Source: Improbicoccus pseudotrichonymphae (GTDB lineage Bacteria; Bacillota; Clostridia; Oscillospirales; Acutalibacteraceae). From it: 64,000 nt of DNA. How positions within the stretch are numbered: position 1 is the first letter of the stretch; every line of letters begins with the position of its first letter. Below, one piece after another: positions 43,322-53,346 of this stretch. Location of the stretch: assembly GCA_036322855.1 (NCBI GenBank), contig AP027924.1:943635-1007634 (forward strand), given 5' to 3'. Below the pieces are notes generated by a model. It did not search any database. It worked only from the letters and a program-made list of their open reading frames with translations, and was not told where the DNA came from. Both the position numbers and the translations under genes were made by a program.

Positions 43322-45931
43322 CTATGCATATTTATTTCTTATGGCAAATTTTTCTATTTCAGAGATTATTATCGGTATCGTCGTTGCTGCCAATACTATG
43401 CACCATTGGGGAAAATCTAGGTTGACTGTTTTAAATATTGTGTTCAAAACAGGTATGAGTGTGACTATTATTTGAAGTATTGCACAAAATATAACAGCAG
43501 CAACAAGTTTTTTGTTGGTTAGTATTCCTGTTTTAAATATAGATTTTTTACTCCTAACGTTAAAAGCATGAATTAGTTGAGACAAACCGAGCGATACAAA
43601 TGCCATTGTTCTCCCCACGATTGGTTCCAATGGATAATTGTCGAATAAATTACTTCCGATTATAAAAACAATAATAGCGGTTATTCCTATACCAAGACCC
43701 TCCGTCATTATGTTCAAACCCATTGTTCCTGAAAGTATTTTTTGAGAAGGGTCTGATGGTTTTGTCTTAATTATGTTGCTTTCGATCGGATCCATACCCA
43801 GCGCCAATGCAGGAAAAGAGTCTGTTACAAAATTTATCCATAACAAATGTATGGCGAGTAGAGGGGCAGGCAAATGAAATAAACAAGCACAAAAAATCAC
43901 AACTATTTCTCCTATATTTGTTGACAATAAAAAATGAATTGTTTTTTTTATGTTTTCGTATATCCCGCGTCCCTGACATATTGTTTCTACTATTGTTGAA
44001 AAATTATCATCCGTTAGTACCATATCGGAAACTGATTTGGCAACATCTGTTCCTGAAATCCCCATTGCGCATCCTATGTTTGCCGCTTTAAGTGCAGGAC
44101 CGTCATTTACGCCGTCTCCCGTCATTATAACTATGGCATTTCGCGATTGAAAAGCTTTGACGATTCTCATTTTATGCTCCGGCAAAACTCTCGCGAACAA
44201 CGAATAAGAAAAAATATTTTTCTCAAGATCTTTTTGGCCGATTTTATCAAGTTGAGAGCCGCTTATTGCCTCTGAATCTTTTTTTATAATTTCCAATTCT
44301 CTTGCTACTGCTTTTGCAGTTAAAATATGATCTCCGGTTATCATTACCGGTTTCACATGGGCTTCTTTACAAAGTCTGACGGCTTTTCTTGCTCCGGATC
44401 TTATGGGATCGGCGATGCCGACAAGACCTAAAAATGTAAAATTGTTTTCATTTGTATTTTCAATAGTTGTTTCTTTGTATGCCATGGCCAATACTCTTAG
44501 TGCCCTGGAAGCCATTATTTCGTAATTATTTTTAATATCTTTTAGGGAATTTTTGCTTAAATTAAATACCTGTTCTCCTTTTTTATATTTCGTGCATAAT
44601 TCCAAAAGAAAATCCGGCGCGCCTTTTGTTATTGTTATAAATCTATTTTTTGTTTTATGTACCGTTGTCATTATTTTTCTTGAAGAATCAAACGGAATTT
44701 CTTTTATGCGAGGCATTTCTTTTTCTAAACTATTTTTACTTATATTTAATTCAATGGCTTTCTCCAAAAGGGCTTTTTCGGTCGGCTCTCCGGAAATACA
44801 TGAAATTTTTTGTTTTGCATTATTGCATAGAACAGAACAATTAATTATCTCTTTTGCATCGTTGTCATTAATAATTCCTTTTATGTTTCTTATTTCGATA
44901 ACACTCATTTTATTTTGTGTTAAAGTGCCTGTTTTATCGGTGCATATTACGTTAGCATTCCCCAATGCTTCTACAGAATTTGGTTTCCGAATTATTGCAT
45001 TTTTCTTTGCCATTCTTTTTACTCCGGAAGCCAAAGCTAAAGTTACAACGAATGGTAATCCTTCGGGTATTGCAGCTACGGCAAGGCTTACCGCAATCAT
45101 GAATATTTCTAAAATATCTGCTTTTTGAATCAAACCCAAGATAAATACAATACAACATATTATCATAGTTGCCATGCTCAACATTTTACCAGTTTCGTTT
45201 AGCTGTGTTTGTAAAGGCGTCGGAGGAGTACTATTTTTATTTATTAATTTTGCTATTTTCCCGACTTGAGTTTTCATACCTGTTGCCGTAACCACGGCAA
45301 TACTTCTTCCTGAAGTTACAAAGCTTGATGAGAATATCATATTTTTTATTTTATAAATTGGTGTTTTTTCATCAAATATTGTATTTTCATTCTTACTTAC
45401 AGATAGAGATTCTCCGGTAAGAGCAGATTCTTCTGTTTTTAGCTTTTGGGTTTTTATAAGTCTTGCGTCGGCACAAATTAAATCTCCGGTTTCTAACAGT
45501 AAAATATCCCCCGGGACAATGTTTTCAGAAATTACTCTTTGTTCTATACCGCTTCTTAAAACTTTAATTGGTGTTTCTGAAAGTTTTTTTAAAGAATTTA
45601 TGGCTTTTTCTGCATTTTTTTCCTGAGTTATTCCGATTATTGCATTTATAAATACTATTAGTAGTATTATTATGGAATCGATGTAGTCATTATTTTTATT
45701 TACAACAGAAACAATAAAAGAAATACCGGCGGCAATAAAAAGTGTAATCACCATAAAATCTGAAAATTGCTCGATTATTTTTTTGAAAAAATTTATCTCT
45801 CTTTCTTCTTCTATTAGGTTTTTACCGTATATTCTTTGTCTTTTTTTTACTTCGTTGGCATCGAGACCTTTATCAATATCTGTATTGAGATTTTTTAATA
45901 CCTCCTCGATTTTCATGGATTGCCAATTCAA
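43322..45931 (-). CDS. Calcium-transporting P-type ATPase (P2 type)
   Basis: Membrane cation pump of 869 residues with the SERCA/PMCA layout. N-terminal cation ATPase domain, actuator TGES (ALTGESLSVSKN), helix motif AAIPEGLPFVV with the ion-binding PEGLP, phosphorylation site ICTDKTGTLTQNKM, nucleotide-binding KGAPD, hinge MTGDGVNDGPALKAANIG, and C-terminal helices with NFVTDSFPALALGMDP. The best reading is a Ca2+ exporter; Mn2+ is possible. TTG 45931 follows AAGGAG; ATG 45916 is the alternative. It runs alone leftwards, convergent with copy H. Confidence 0.93.
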   Translation of the reverse strand: MNWQSMKIEEVLKNLNTDIDKGLDANEVKKRQRIYGKNLIEEEREINFFKKIIEQFSDFMVITLFIAAGISFIVSVVNKNNDYIDSIIILLIVFINAIIGITQEKNAEKAINSLKKLSETPIKVLRSGIEQRVISENIVPGDILLLETGDLICADARLIKTQKLKTEESALTGESLSVSKNENTIFDEKTPIYKIKNMIFSSSFVTSGRSIAVVTATGMKTQVGKIAKLINKNSTPPTPLQTQLNETGKMLSMATMIICCIVFILGLIQKADILEIFMIAVSLAVAAIPEGLPFVVTLALASGVKRMAKKNAIIRKPNSVEALGNANVICTDKTGTLTQNKMSVIEIRNIKGIINDNDAKEIINCSVLCNNAKQKISCISGEPTEKALLEKAIELNISKNSLEKEMPRIKEIPFDSSRKIMTTVHKTKNRFITITKGAPDFLLELCTKYKKGEQVFNLSKNSLKDIKNNYEIMASRALRVLAMAYKETTIENTNENNFTFLGLVGIADPIRSGARKAVRLCKEAHVKPVMITGDHILTAKAVARELEIIKKDSEAISGSQLDKIGQKDLEKNIFSYSLFARVLPEHKMRIVKAFQSRNAIVIMTGDGVNDGPALKAANIGCAMGISGTDVAKSVSDMVLTDDNFSTIVETICQGRGIYENIKKTIHFLLSTNIGEIVVIFCACLFHLPAPLLAIHLLWINFVTDSFPALALGMDPIESNIIKTKPSDPSQKILSGTMGLNIMTEGLGIGITAIIVFIIGSNLFDNYPLEPIVGRTMAFVSLGLSQLIHAFNVRSKKSIFKTGILTNKKLVAAVIFCAILQIIVTLIPVLNTIFKTVNLDFPQWCIVLAATTIPIIISEIEKFAIRNKYA

Positions 45932-46113
45932 AATTTAATCACTCCTTCATTTTACGTTCATTCATTTATTTATCTCTTGATGTTCTAAATGTATGAAGAA
46001 AAATATTTGGATATGACGCATAAAATTAAAATTAATTTCTTGAAAATTAGATTTATAACTATTGCAAATGTCTAATAAATGTTACATAATCGATCCCGCA
46101 GTTCTAGAGATAG

Positions 46114-46852
46114 ATGGTGTTAAACATGTCTTTATTACATAAGAGAATGAAAAAATTTTTTAGTTTTATTTGTGCTTTAAGTTTAGTGAACGGTTTGAAT
46201 TCAAATGTATCGACTTCGGCGCTTCCTTTCACTAGCATTTCGGATGATAAAGCCATAGATAAATTTTGTGATCTTGAGATTAATATAAAAAACCTTTGGA
46301 AACGCCAAAAGTAATTGAATTAATAAAAAAAGAAAAAAATATGCAATATGATTAAAAAAATTTTAATTTGGAATTAAAAGGGCATCATGTTTTACTATTT
46401 CAATCTAGTAAAGAATTTATGAGAGACCAAGGACAAAAGCAATTCGAACGCATGGCTCAGCTGGAACAGTAGCAGCGCGATATTTTGATTGCATATGTTG
46501 CTGAAGATGGCGGTAATGATGGTGATTCTGAATCTGGTGATCAATTTTTACCTGGTCTTCTTCTTTTGGGTCTTCTTTCGCACCTGGATCTTCTTCTGCA
46601 AGAGAAGTAAGTGGAAAATTTGTTGGTATGGGAGACAATTTCTTAATTGAAGAAAACCTTATCGAAATATCAACTTTTGCGAAAAATGGAAGGATCATGT
46701 GGATGGGCTTGTAGAATTGCAGGTGTTGTTGATTCAGTTGGTTCTGATAATGAACTTTTTGTGCAAATGGTAATGAAGAAAGATGAAAATATGTCATTTC
46801 CAGATGAATCAATTGACAAAAACTTAAAAGCGGAACAGATGAGTACAAAAAC
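46114..46852 (+). pseudogene. Decayed gene for a small secreted protein
   Basis: 46126-46314 encodes MSLLHKRMKKFFSFICALSLVNG, a signal peptide, then stops after about 60 codons. Further open pieces (46647-46855, with ELFVQMVMKKDENMSFPDES) are in other frames. I do not recognise a family. It may be one broken gene or two unrelated remnants ahead of the group II intron piece. Confidence 0.45.
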
Positions 46853-47150
46853 CTAGTAATAATCCATAAAGACGTACATCATTTGATACACGCTAAAGAT
46901 AACGAAATTATTAAGAAATATACAGATCTAGTTAATCTCAACAAAACCCAATTAGCTAAAATAAACAAATACCGCAAATTAGCAAACAATTTAGCAATTT
47001 AATACTTACAATGTTGTTCGAAAACGTGTAAACTTAACTTATTTTGAACAGATACACACTTGATGGAGCGTCGCGTGCGGTGAAAGTCGCACGCACGGTG
47101 TGGAGCAGGGGGAGAAAAGCTGAAGATTACATCAAAAGCTTACCTATTGC
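46853..47150 (+). mobile_element. 3' end of a degraded group II intron
   Basis: 46853-47002 reads IHKDVHHLIHAKDNEIIKKY and LNKTQLAKINKYRKLANN, the usual C-terminal end of a group II intron-encoded reverse transcriptase/HNH protein. At 47066-47102 follows a domain V-like hairpin: GAGC, a GCGTGCG/CGCACGC stem, a GTGAAAGT cap with GAAA tetraloop, and ACGG. A domain VI-like stem and a typical end (CTTACCTATTGCTAT) follow. All of the 5' part is missing. Confidence 0.75.
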
Positions 47151-47216
47151 TATTTGAGTGCAATCATTTGGGTATTTAATTTTTATATTTTAGATAAAAT
47201 TGCAAATAATAATCGG

Positions 47217-50183
47217 ATGGTAAATTTTAAAAAACCCTTTTTTAAAATCATCGTTGTGATTTTATTTCTATTTTCATTTGTTTTTGTGATTAAGAATTAT
47301 GATTTGTTTTATATATTTCCATTTTCGGGGAATTATTCCATTGAAAATTGTAATTTTGTTTCCTTCAACGAAAACGAAAATAAAGTAATAGATAATAAAT
47401 CCGGATTAGAACTTATAAAACTAAATAAAAATAATGAAATCGAATTTTTTAAAAAAGCTGGAGTTTCTCCGGTGGAAGATTTTAAAAGCGTTTATGCAAA
47501 CCGCATAGACGATAATGACAACATATATACATACGATTTGGAATTAGCTTCTAATCAAAAAATAAAAGAAGAATCCATATTAAAATTCAACAAAAACGGC
47601 AAATTAATTAAAAATATTTTTAGAAATAAGTCTGTTTCGGAAAATAAAGGAATAGCACAGATATTGGTTATTAAAAACGAATTTTACTATGTTTATAATA
47701 ATGAAAATGAATTTTATGTTAAAAACTCGCTGAACGAAGTAGTAAGAAAATTTGTTTTTAATACAGAACTAGTTTTATGTTATGAATTTTCAGATTTAGA
47801 AAATATCATATTGCTGACTAAAAACGGTTATTTTTATAAATTAAAACCGGACAACAGCACCGAAATTATTTACGACTCGAATAAACATATAGGCTCCGTA
47901 CCCATAAATTTTGCCGTTTTAGAAGATGGCACGATAGCGTATAGTGATATAGGCACAAGGCAGCTTGCAATTATTCGAAATGGTTCTCATGAAAGAGAAG
48001 TAATTTTAGATACAGACGAAAATTATGAAGAAAGACCTGTTTATTTGTATCTTGAAGCTAAAGGAAATGCCGACAAAATAAAAATCATGGCAACCAACGG
48101 AAATAACATATTGAACTACAACAGTGAAGAGAAAAAAACTGAAATTCTGGATAAATTAAGCTTTTCTTCAAGTTTTCTGTTTTCCTATTGTATTTTTATT
48201 ATATGTACTACGTTCTTGTTAATTTTTATTGCGTATATTTCATTTTTTATTTTCAAAAAAATATATATAAGTAACTCTTTTGTTGCAAAAATATCTGCTT
48301 TAATAATAACCGGAACTGTTTTAATAACCGGAATATTTTGTTTAATTTCGTTTCAAAGTTTCGATGCACGCCTCATAAATGAAATAAAAAAACGTTCAGA
48401 AGTTGTGAGTTTATTTATAAGAAAGGAGTTACCATACGAAAAAATAGAGAAAATAAAAAATAATTCTCAATACACCGATAAAGACTATAAAGATATCGTC
48501 AATTCCGTGAAAAATATTTTTGAAAAATATCAAAGCATAACATCTAATTTTTACTGTGTGCTGTATAAAACAACCCATGAAAACAAAGTAGTCAGCGTCA
48601 TTTATGATTTAAACGCAACCTATCCAACATTAATGCCAAGTTATAATTACGAAGAAGATTCCGATGAATACAAAGTAATAACCACCCAAGAAGGTTTCGT
48701 AAGCGAGCCCGAATATTGGCCAACCGGATACTTCATATATTCATATGATCCAATTGTAAATCAGAAAGGAGAATCTATTGGAATCATAGAAGTTGGTTCT
48801 AATTTAAATGCTTTAAAAAAAGAAAATCACGACTTAATGCTAACACTGTTTTTAAATATTATTTTGATGGTAGTATTTATAATATTATTTGTTCTTGAAA
48901 TACTTATATTTGTTAAAGAACGAAATAAAGCCATAAGCAAAATTCTAAATTGTGATTCTCGTGATTTATCTAAAATATTTTCCGAAAAAATAACAAAAAA
49001 CGTAAGTATATCTATGACAAGCGGAATGTCTCGCATGCTGACTTTTTTGATATATTTTACAACAAATATAATTTCAGGTTTTTTGACTATATATTTATTT
49101 TCTATTGTTCCAGATATCAATGGCGTACAAAAAGAATTTTTGATAAGTATTCCGTTATCTGCTGAGATTTTCGCAAGTCTTTTTTCCCTTTTTGCAACAA
49201 GTTTCATAATCAAAAAAATCGGAACGAGAAAAACGGCTTCGATATTTGGTCTTATACTTATATCAGGTATGTTTCTTAAGATTATACCAAACATTTGGGT
49301 ATTTACCTTATCGAATATCTTATGTGGTTTAAGTTGGGGTGTGTTACTGCGAATAGTTGCCGCAATTTTGGCAAAGAAAAATTGTTTGGAAGATTTCAAC
49401 GGTAATGATTCATCTATGCTTAATGGAATAACGTGCGCATTGATATTCGGATCATTTTTAATAAATTTTTTAGACTATTTTATGGTAATTTTAATTTCCG
49501 CTTTGCTAAGTCTATTTGTGATATATTTTATAGTTCTTTATGTAAAGAATAATGACATAAAAGAATTCATTGAAAAAAATAGTGAAGCTAAATCGGCAAG
49601 TATGACAGAATTTTTGTTCTCTGGCAAAATTTCAATGTTTTTTCTTTTAATTTTGATACCAATGACTATTTGCGATTACTATACTTCGTATTTTTTTCCG
49701 ATAGTCGGTGATTCCATGGGATTGAGCGAAACTTACATTGGTTACGTTTGCACATTGAGCAGATTATGCAGTGTATTATTCGGCGCTACCATGATAAAAT
49801 TTTTATCCAAACATATAAAACGTTATTTGGCACTACTTTTATATGTATTTTTGTTCTCGATTTCCATGATTTTATTTGCAAAAATTCCAACGCTTCCGAT
49901 ATTGATAATTTCTGTTATAACTTTTGGATTTGCAAATTCATTTGGCTATTCCTTTCTTGCGGATCATTTTATAAATATCAAAATAGTTGAAAAATTCGGA
50001 TACGATAGAGCGACATCGACAAACACATTTATAACAAATATTGCATACATGATGGCTCCTTTTGTTTTTGGATTTATTATTACAAAATCAATTACGTTTG
50101 GGCTTGTGTATTTCGGAACTTTGTTAATAATATTTGGAATTTTATTTTTGATATTCAACTTAAATATTAAAAAAATCAGGTGA
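47217..50183 (+). CDS. Sensor-MFS fusion: propeller, outer sensor domain, MFS transporter
   Basis: A 988-residue protein (from ATG 47217; the frame is open from 47154 and the true start is uncertain, as neither has a clear ribosome site). Order: membrane helix (KIIVVILFLFSFVFVIKNY), outer region with blade-like repeats (DNDNIYTYDLELA, LEDGTIAYSDIGTRQLAI), two helices around a second outer domain (about 420-560, with EYWPTGYFIYSYDPIVNQKGESIGIIEVG, Cache-like), then a C-terminal transporter of about twelve helices (IISGFLTIYLFSIVP, SIFGLILISGMFLKI, FGYSFLADHF). It overlaps the next gene as TGATG, so transporter and phosphatase are made together. Confidence 0.75.
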   Translation: MVNFKKPFFKIIVVILFLFSFVFVIKNYDLFYIFPFSGNYSIENCNFVSFNENENKVIDNKSGLELIKLNKNNEIEFFKKAGVSPVEDFKSVYANRIDDNDNIYTYDLELASNQKIKEESILKFNKNGKLIKNIFRNKSVSENKGIAQILVIKNEFYYVYNNENEFYVKNSLNEVVRKFVFNTELVLCYEFSDLENIILLTKNGYFYKLKPDNSTEIIYDSNKHIGSVPINFAVLEDGTIAYSDIGTRQLAIIRNGSHEREVILDTDENYEERPVYLYLEAKGNADKIKIMATNGNNILNYNSEEKKTEILDKLSFSSSFLFSYCIFIICTTFLLIFIAYISFFIFKKIYISNSFVAKISALIITGTVLITGIFCLISFQSFDARLINEIKKRSEVVSLFIRKELPYEKIEKIKNNSQYTDKDYKDIVNSVKNIFEKYQSITSNFYCVLYKTTHENKVVSVIYDLNATYPTLMPSYNYEEDSDEYKVITTQEGFVSEPEYWPTGYFIYSYDPIVNQKGESIGIIEVGSNLNALKKENHDLMLTLFLNIILMVVFIILFVLEILIFVKERNKAISKILNCDSRDLSKIFSEKITKNVSISMTSGMSRMLTFLIYFTTNIISGFLTIYLFSIVPDINGVQKEFLISIPLSAEIFASLFSLFATSFIIKKIGTRKTASIFGLILISGMFLKIIPNIWVFTLSNILCGLSWGVLLRIVAAILAKKNCLEDFNGNDSSMLNGITCALIFGSFLINFLDYFMVILISALLSLFVIYFIVLYVKNNDIKEFIEKNSEAKSASMTEFLFSGKISMFFLLILIPMTICDYYTSYFFPIVGDSMGLSETYIGYVCTLSRLCSVLFGATMIKFLSKHIKRYLALLLYVFLFSISMILFAKIPTLPILIISVITFGFANSFGYSFLADHFINIKIVEKFGYDRATSTNTFITNIAYMMAPFVFGFIITKSITFGLVYFGTLLIIFGILFLIFNLNIKKIR

Positions 50184-51844
50184 TGTTTTTGGAATCAAAA
50201 TTGGAGCAAAAAAAAGATAGTAATGATAAAAACAAAAATATTAAATTTGGCCTTTCCAAAAAAATGACGTTTTTAATATTGTTGTTTTCGGCGCTTATGA
50301 TAGCGCTTTTTGGGGTTTTATCATATAAGACAACCAAAAATATAGTTATGAAAAATTACGGAGAAAAAGCCAATCACAGTTCAAATCTAGTAGCTCATAT
50401 TTTGGACACCAATAAAATTAAATACTATAAAAAAACTTTGGAAACAGATGAAGATTACGAAAAAATCGTAAAAAATTTGGATTATATAAGAAACAAATTA
50501 GATTTGACTTATTTGTACGTAATAACACAAACCGAAGACGGTAAGGACGTTTATATATATGATACTAGCTATATAGATGACGGAGTATACGACAGTATAG
50601 AAGAAAGACAACTTCTGGGAAATGCAACAGAACAGATATTAAAAAGTGATGTAGCCAAAAAGATAATTAAAACAAAAGAAGCAATATCAGAAATGGAAAT
50701 TTCCTATGATGATCTGTGGGGCCATTTAGCAACCTCATATTCTCCAATTTTAGATGAAAATGGCAATGTACTGGCTCTAGTGGGATCAGATATATCAATG
50801 GGAACAATTTTTAAAGAGATAAATAAAAGTGTTTTTCTAACCGTAATTTTGGTAGGTTTTATAGTAATCATATGCTTGTTTTTAATTCTTTATATATTAA
50901 AAAGGACAATAATCAAACCAATAAGCACAATGGAAAAAACTGTTAATGAATTTGTCAATAATAAAAACCCTGTCGGAAAAGTCATATCTATAGATAATCG
51001 AGATGAAATTGGTAAACTCGCAATTGCCTTGAATTGCATGATGCGTGATATAGAAAATTATATTAAAAATATTAAAAAAATAACGAGCGAAAAAGAACAA
51101 GTTGCCGCCGAACTAAGTGTGGCAAACCAAATACAAACATCAATGCTGCCGTGTATATTCCCGGCATTCCCGGAACACAAAGAATTCGATATTTTTGCGA
51201 CAATGAATCCGGCAAAAACCGTAGGGGGTGATTTTTATGATTTTTTCTTAATAGGAGACAATCGCCTTGGGTTTGTAATTTCTGACGTATCGGGAAAAGG
51301 AATCTCCGCGGCATTATTTATGGTTATAGCTAAAATTCTTATAAATAACGAAGCTCATAACGGCGAAAATCCATCGGACATTCTCTCGAAAGTAAATAAG
51401 CAATTATGTATGAATAATGACATAGGAATGTTCGCCACTGCTTTTTTGGGAATTATTTCACTCGAAACAGGAGAATTTGTATTTAGTAATGCCGGACATA
51501 CTATGCCATTAATAAAGAGAAAAGATTCGGATTTTGAATATTTTAAAGTCAAAAAACATTTTGTATTGGGGGGAATGCCTAATGCTAAGTATACTTCTGA
51601 AAAATTTTATTTGGAACGCGAAGATATATTATTTTTGTACACCGATGGCATTACCGAGGCTACAAACGAGGAAAAAGAACTGTTTGCTTCAAAGCGTCTT
51701 AAACAATTTCTTGACAAACTAGATGTTAGACACATGAGACTCCAAGATATAGTAAGAGCTGTAGAAAACGAAATAAAAGAATTTTCGCAAAATGAGCCAC
51801 AGGCCGACGATATAACAGTGTTGATTTTTAAATACAAAAAATAG
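50183..51844 (+). CDS. SpoIIE/RsbU-type PP2C phosphatase with outer sensor and HAMP
   Basis: Membrane-bound serine phosphatase of 553 residues. Helix 1 (MTFLILLFSALMIALFGVLSY), outer Cache-like sensor (YLYVITQTEDGKDVYIYDTS, YSPILDENGNVLALVGSDI), helix 2 (LTVILVGFIVIICLFLILYIL), a HAMP linker, then the PP2C domain with metal-binding GGDFYDFF, DVSGKGISAALFM, FATAFLGII, LYTDGITEA and ADDITVLI, all key acidic residues present. Such enzymes usually dephosphorylate an anti-sigma factor antagonist. No partner genes lie here. It is coupled to the sensor-MFS gene, which has a similar sensor, so both probably answer one signal. Confidence 0.88.
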   Translation: MFLESKLEQKKDSNDKNKNIKFGLSKKMTFLILLFSALMIALFGVLSYKTTKNIVMKNYGEKANHSSNLVAHILDTNKIKYYKKTLETDEDYEKIVKNLDYIRNKLDLTYLYVITQTEDGKDVYIYDTSYIDDGVYDSIEERQLLGNATEQILKSDVAKKIIKTKEAISEMEISYDDLWGHLATSYSPILDENGNVLALVGSDISMGTIFKEINKSVFLTVILVGFIVIICLFLILYILKRTIIKPISTMEKTVNEFVNNKNPVGKVISIDNRDEIGKLAIALNCMMRDIENYIKNIKKITSEKEQVAAELSVANQIQTSMLPCIFPAFPEHKEFDIFATMNPAKTVGGDFYDFFLIGDNRLGFVISDVSGKGISAALFMVIAKILINNEAHNGENPSDILSKVNKQLCMNNDIGMFATAFLGIISLETGEFVFSNAGHTMPLIKRKDSDFEYFKVKKHFVLGGMPNAKYTSEKFYLEREDILFLYTDGITEATNEEKELFASKRLKQFLDKLDVRHMRLQDIVRAVENEIKEFSQNEPQADDITVLIFKYKK

Positions 51845-51904
51845 ATAAAAATTCTAATTATTTGATCATTTAGCTAAAATTGAATTCGCTAAAAGATAAA
51901 CGGG

Positions 51905-52023
51905 TTTGCTCTAAAACTGAATTTTATTTTTGCCAATTTCATCATCAATGCAGTATTCAAAATCTTTTACCATACAACCGCTTCCCTTGAAATTTACAAA
52001 AATAATTTAATTTTAGAGCATGT
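51905..52023. mobile_element. Small inverted-repeat element
   Basis: Left end GCTCTAAAACTGAATTTTAT and right end, read in reverse, GCTCTAAAATTAAATTATTT are imperfect inverted copies. The ends match those at 59608-59756. No coding content. It separates the phosphatase from copy I. Confidence 0.65.
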
Positions 52024-53016
52024 CTAATCTCTTTGCGTCTGATGTTGTTTATAGTTATCGACTAATACAGCTTCGACCATGGCATTTTCGACTTCTTTGA
52101 TTCCGCGGCCATCTAAAGCAGAAGTCTCAAAAAACAAATTTCCTCCTACGCTTGGAATTATGATTTGGCAATAATTGGGGTCGCGCGAAATCGCTGATCT
52201 TATCGCATTATCTATTATTTCTCCATAGCCAGGTGCGTTTTCTTCTTTTTTATCACTTTTACAGCCTATGAACATCATAAGTGCATTTGGAGCTTTTTCA
52301 CTTGCTATTTTAACCCAACGTTCAAAATATCTCACAATTTGGTTTTGGTCCAATGGTTTTGACAAATCAAAGCAAATTCTGATGATTTTTGCATTTTTAA
52401 GGTACAACGGCATAATGTCCTCATTATTCCCTTTGATGTCCCAATTATTGAACAAAATGTTAGTTTCTGAATTCTTAATAGTTTTGGTAGAAAAATTTGC
52501 GTAGTCGGTTTTATTACGTTCTTGATCAAATTCTTTTCCGTTTTCGCGCAAAACAAGACAACTTTTCCCACATTCTTCTTCACCGATAGTAGTAACTTGG
52601 CTTTTTATGGATTCATTATCTTCGTCGATAGTAGTAACTTGGTTCTTTATGGATTCATTATCTTCGCCACTCAGATCAATACGTTGGTTTTTGCCTTTAC
52701 CGCAAAAAACCTCAAGTAATGCAATTCCGATAAAACCCGCAATACCCACGGCCAAGTTTTTAATTTCTCCATTATTGTTGCCCTTTAATTCGACAAGTTC
52801 GCTATCATTCACAGCCAAAGGAAGATTGACAGCCCCAACAAGTGGTTGACAACACATAGCAACAGCCAAAATAGAAGATATTATCTTATTATTTTTACTA
52901 ATTTTCTTACTATTTTTATTATTATTTATTTTTTCTTTTTTAATAAACGAATTTCTTTCTTTCTTTTTTGCACCAAAAAAAGCCATCAAAGATTTAATAA
53001 ACTTATTACCTGCCAT
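52024..53016 (-). CDS. FIKSL family protein I with Rab-like GTPase domain, single start
   Basis: ATG 53016 after AGGTGG is the only start: the second ATG is replaced by ATT and there is no GA tract, yet the protein still begins GNKFIKSLMAFFG. This shows that the FIKSL module is normally translated. After the signal-like helix (IISSILAVAMCCQPLVGAV) come a membrane helix (LAVGIAGFIGIALLEVF), a doubled NESIKxQVTTI segment, and a GTPase fold: P-loop TTIGEEECGKSCLVL (GxxxxGKS at 145-152), WDIKGNNEDIMPLYLKNAKI, G4 GCKSDKK (251-257), G5 FETSALDGRGIKEV (297-301). WDIKG stands where Rab has WDTAG. Confidence 0.85.
   Translation of the reverse strand: MAGNKFIKSLMAFFGAKKKERNSFIKKEKINNNKNSKKISKNNKIISSILAVAMCCQPLVGAVNLPLAVNDSELVELKGNNNGEIKNLAVGIAGFIGIALLEVFCGKGKNQRIDLSGEDNESIKNQVTTIDEDNESIKSQVTTIGEEECGKSCLVLRENGKEFDQERNKTDYANFSTKTIKNSETNILFNNWDIKGNNEDIMPLYLKNAKIIRICFDLSKPLDQNQIVRYFERWVKIASEKAPNALMMFIGCKSDKKEENAPGYGEIIDNAIRSAISRDPNYCQIIIPSVGGNLFFETSALDGRGIKEVENAMVEAVLVDNYKQHQTQRD
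52575..52660 (-). repeat. 33-bp tandem repeat before the P-loop of copy I
   Basis: Two near-identical units encode DNESIKNQVTTI and DNESIKSQVTTI. The second runs directly into the P-loop, so the first beta strand of the GTPase is duplicated. Confidence 0.85.
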
Positions 53017-53025
53017 AATGCTTCA

Positions 53026-53113
53026 CCACCTTTTTAAAAATTAATTGTCCACCTTTTTCATCTTAAAAAACACAACTTAGGATCATTATAACATTTTTTA
53101 ATTTTGTTGTCAA
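53026..53113 (-). promoter_or_regulatory. Promoter of copy I
   Basis: Minus strand TTGACA (53113-53108), 17 bp, TATAAT (53090-53085), GGTGG (53030-53026). The leader differs from the other copies. Confidence 0.75.
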
Positions 53114-53209
53114 TAAGATAATAAAAATAATTTTAAAATAATATTTATAAAATTTTTATCTCTAAGTATTTAAATTAAACATATTAAAATTTATTTCTTT
53201 TTCACCCAT

Positions 53210-53346
53210 TTCTTTAGATTTCTTCCAAACGAGTATTTTTAAAAATAAATCAAAAAACACCGGAACATACTTTGTGTATGTGAGGATTTTTTTGATTTTT
53301 AATCTTTAGAAAAGATGAAGTTTAGGGAGGAACCTAATAGAAGAAA
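53210..53346 (-). repeat. Repeat element E2, second copy
   Basis: Reverse copy of 37086-37222. It is flanked by TTTCACCCATTTC and GAAACGGGTGAAA, the arms of the module R outer stem, so it seems inserted in that stem's loop. Confidence 0.75.

Noticed and set aside
46417..46848. Open frame on the minus strand in the decayed region before the intron piece
   Set aside because: Low-complexity His/Gln-rich product, no start signal, and the region is full of broken pieces on the other strand.
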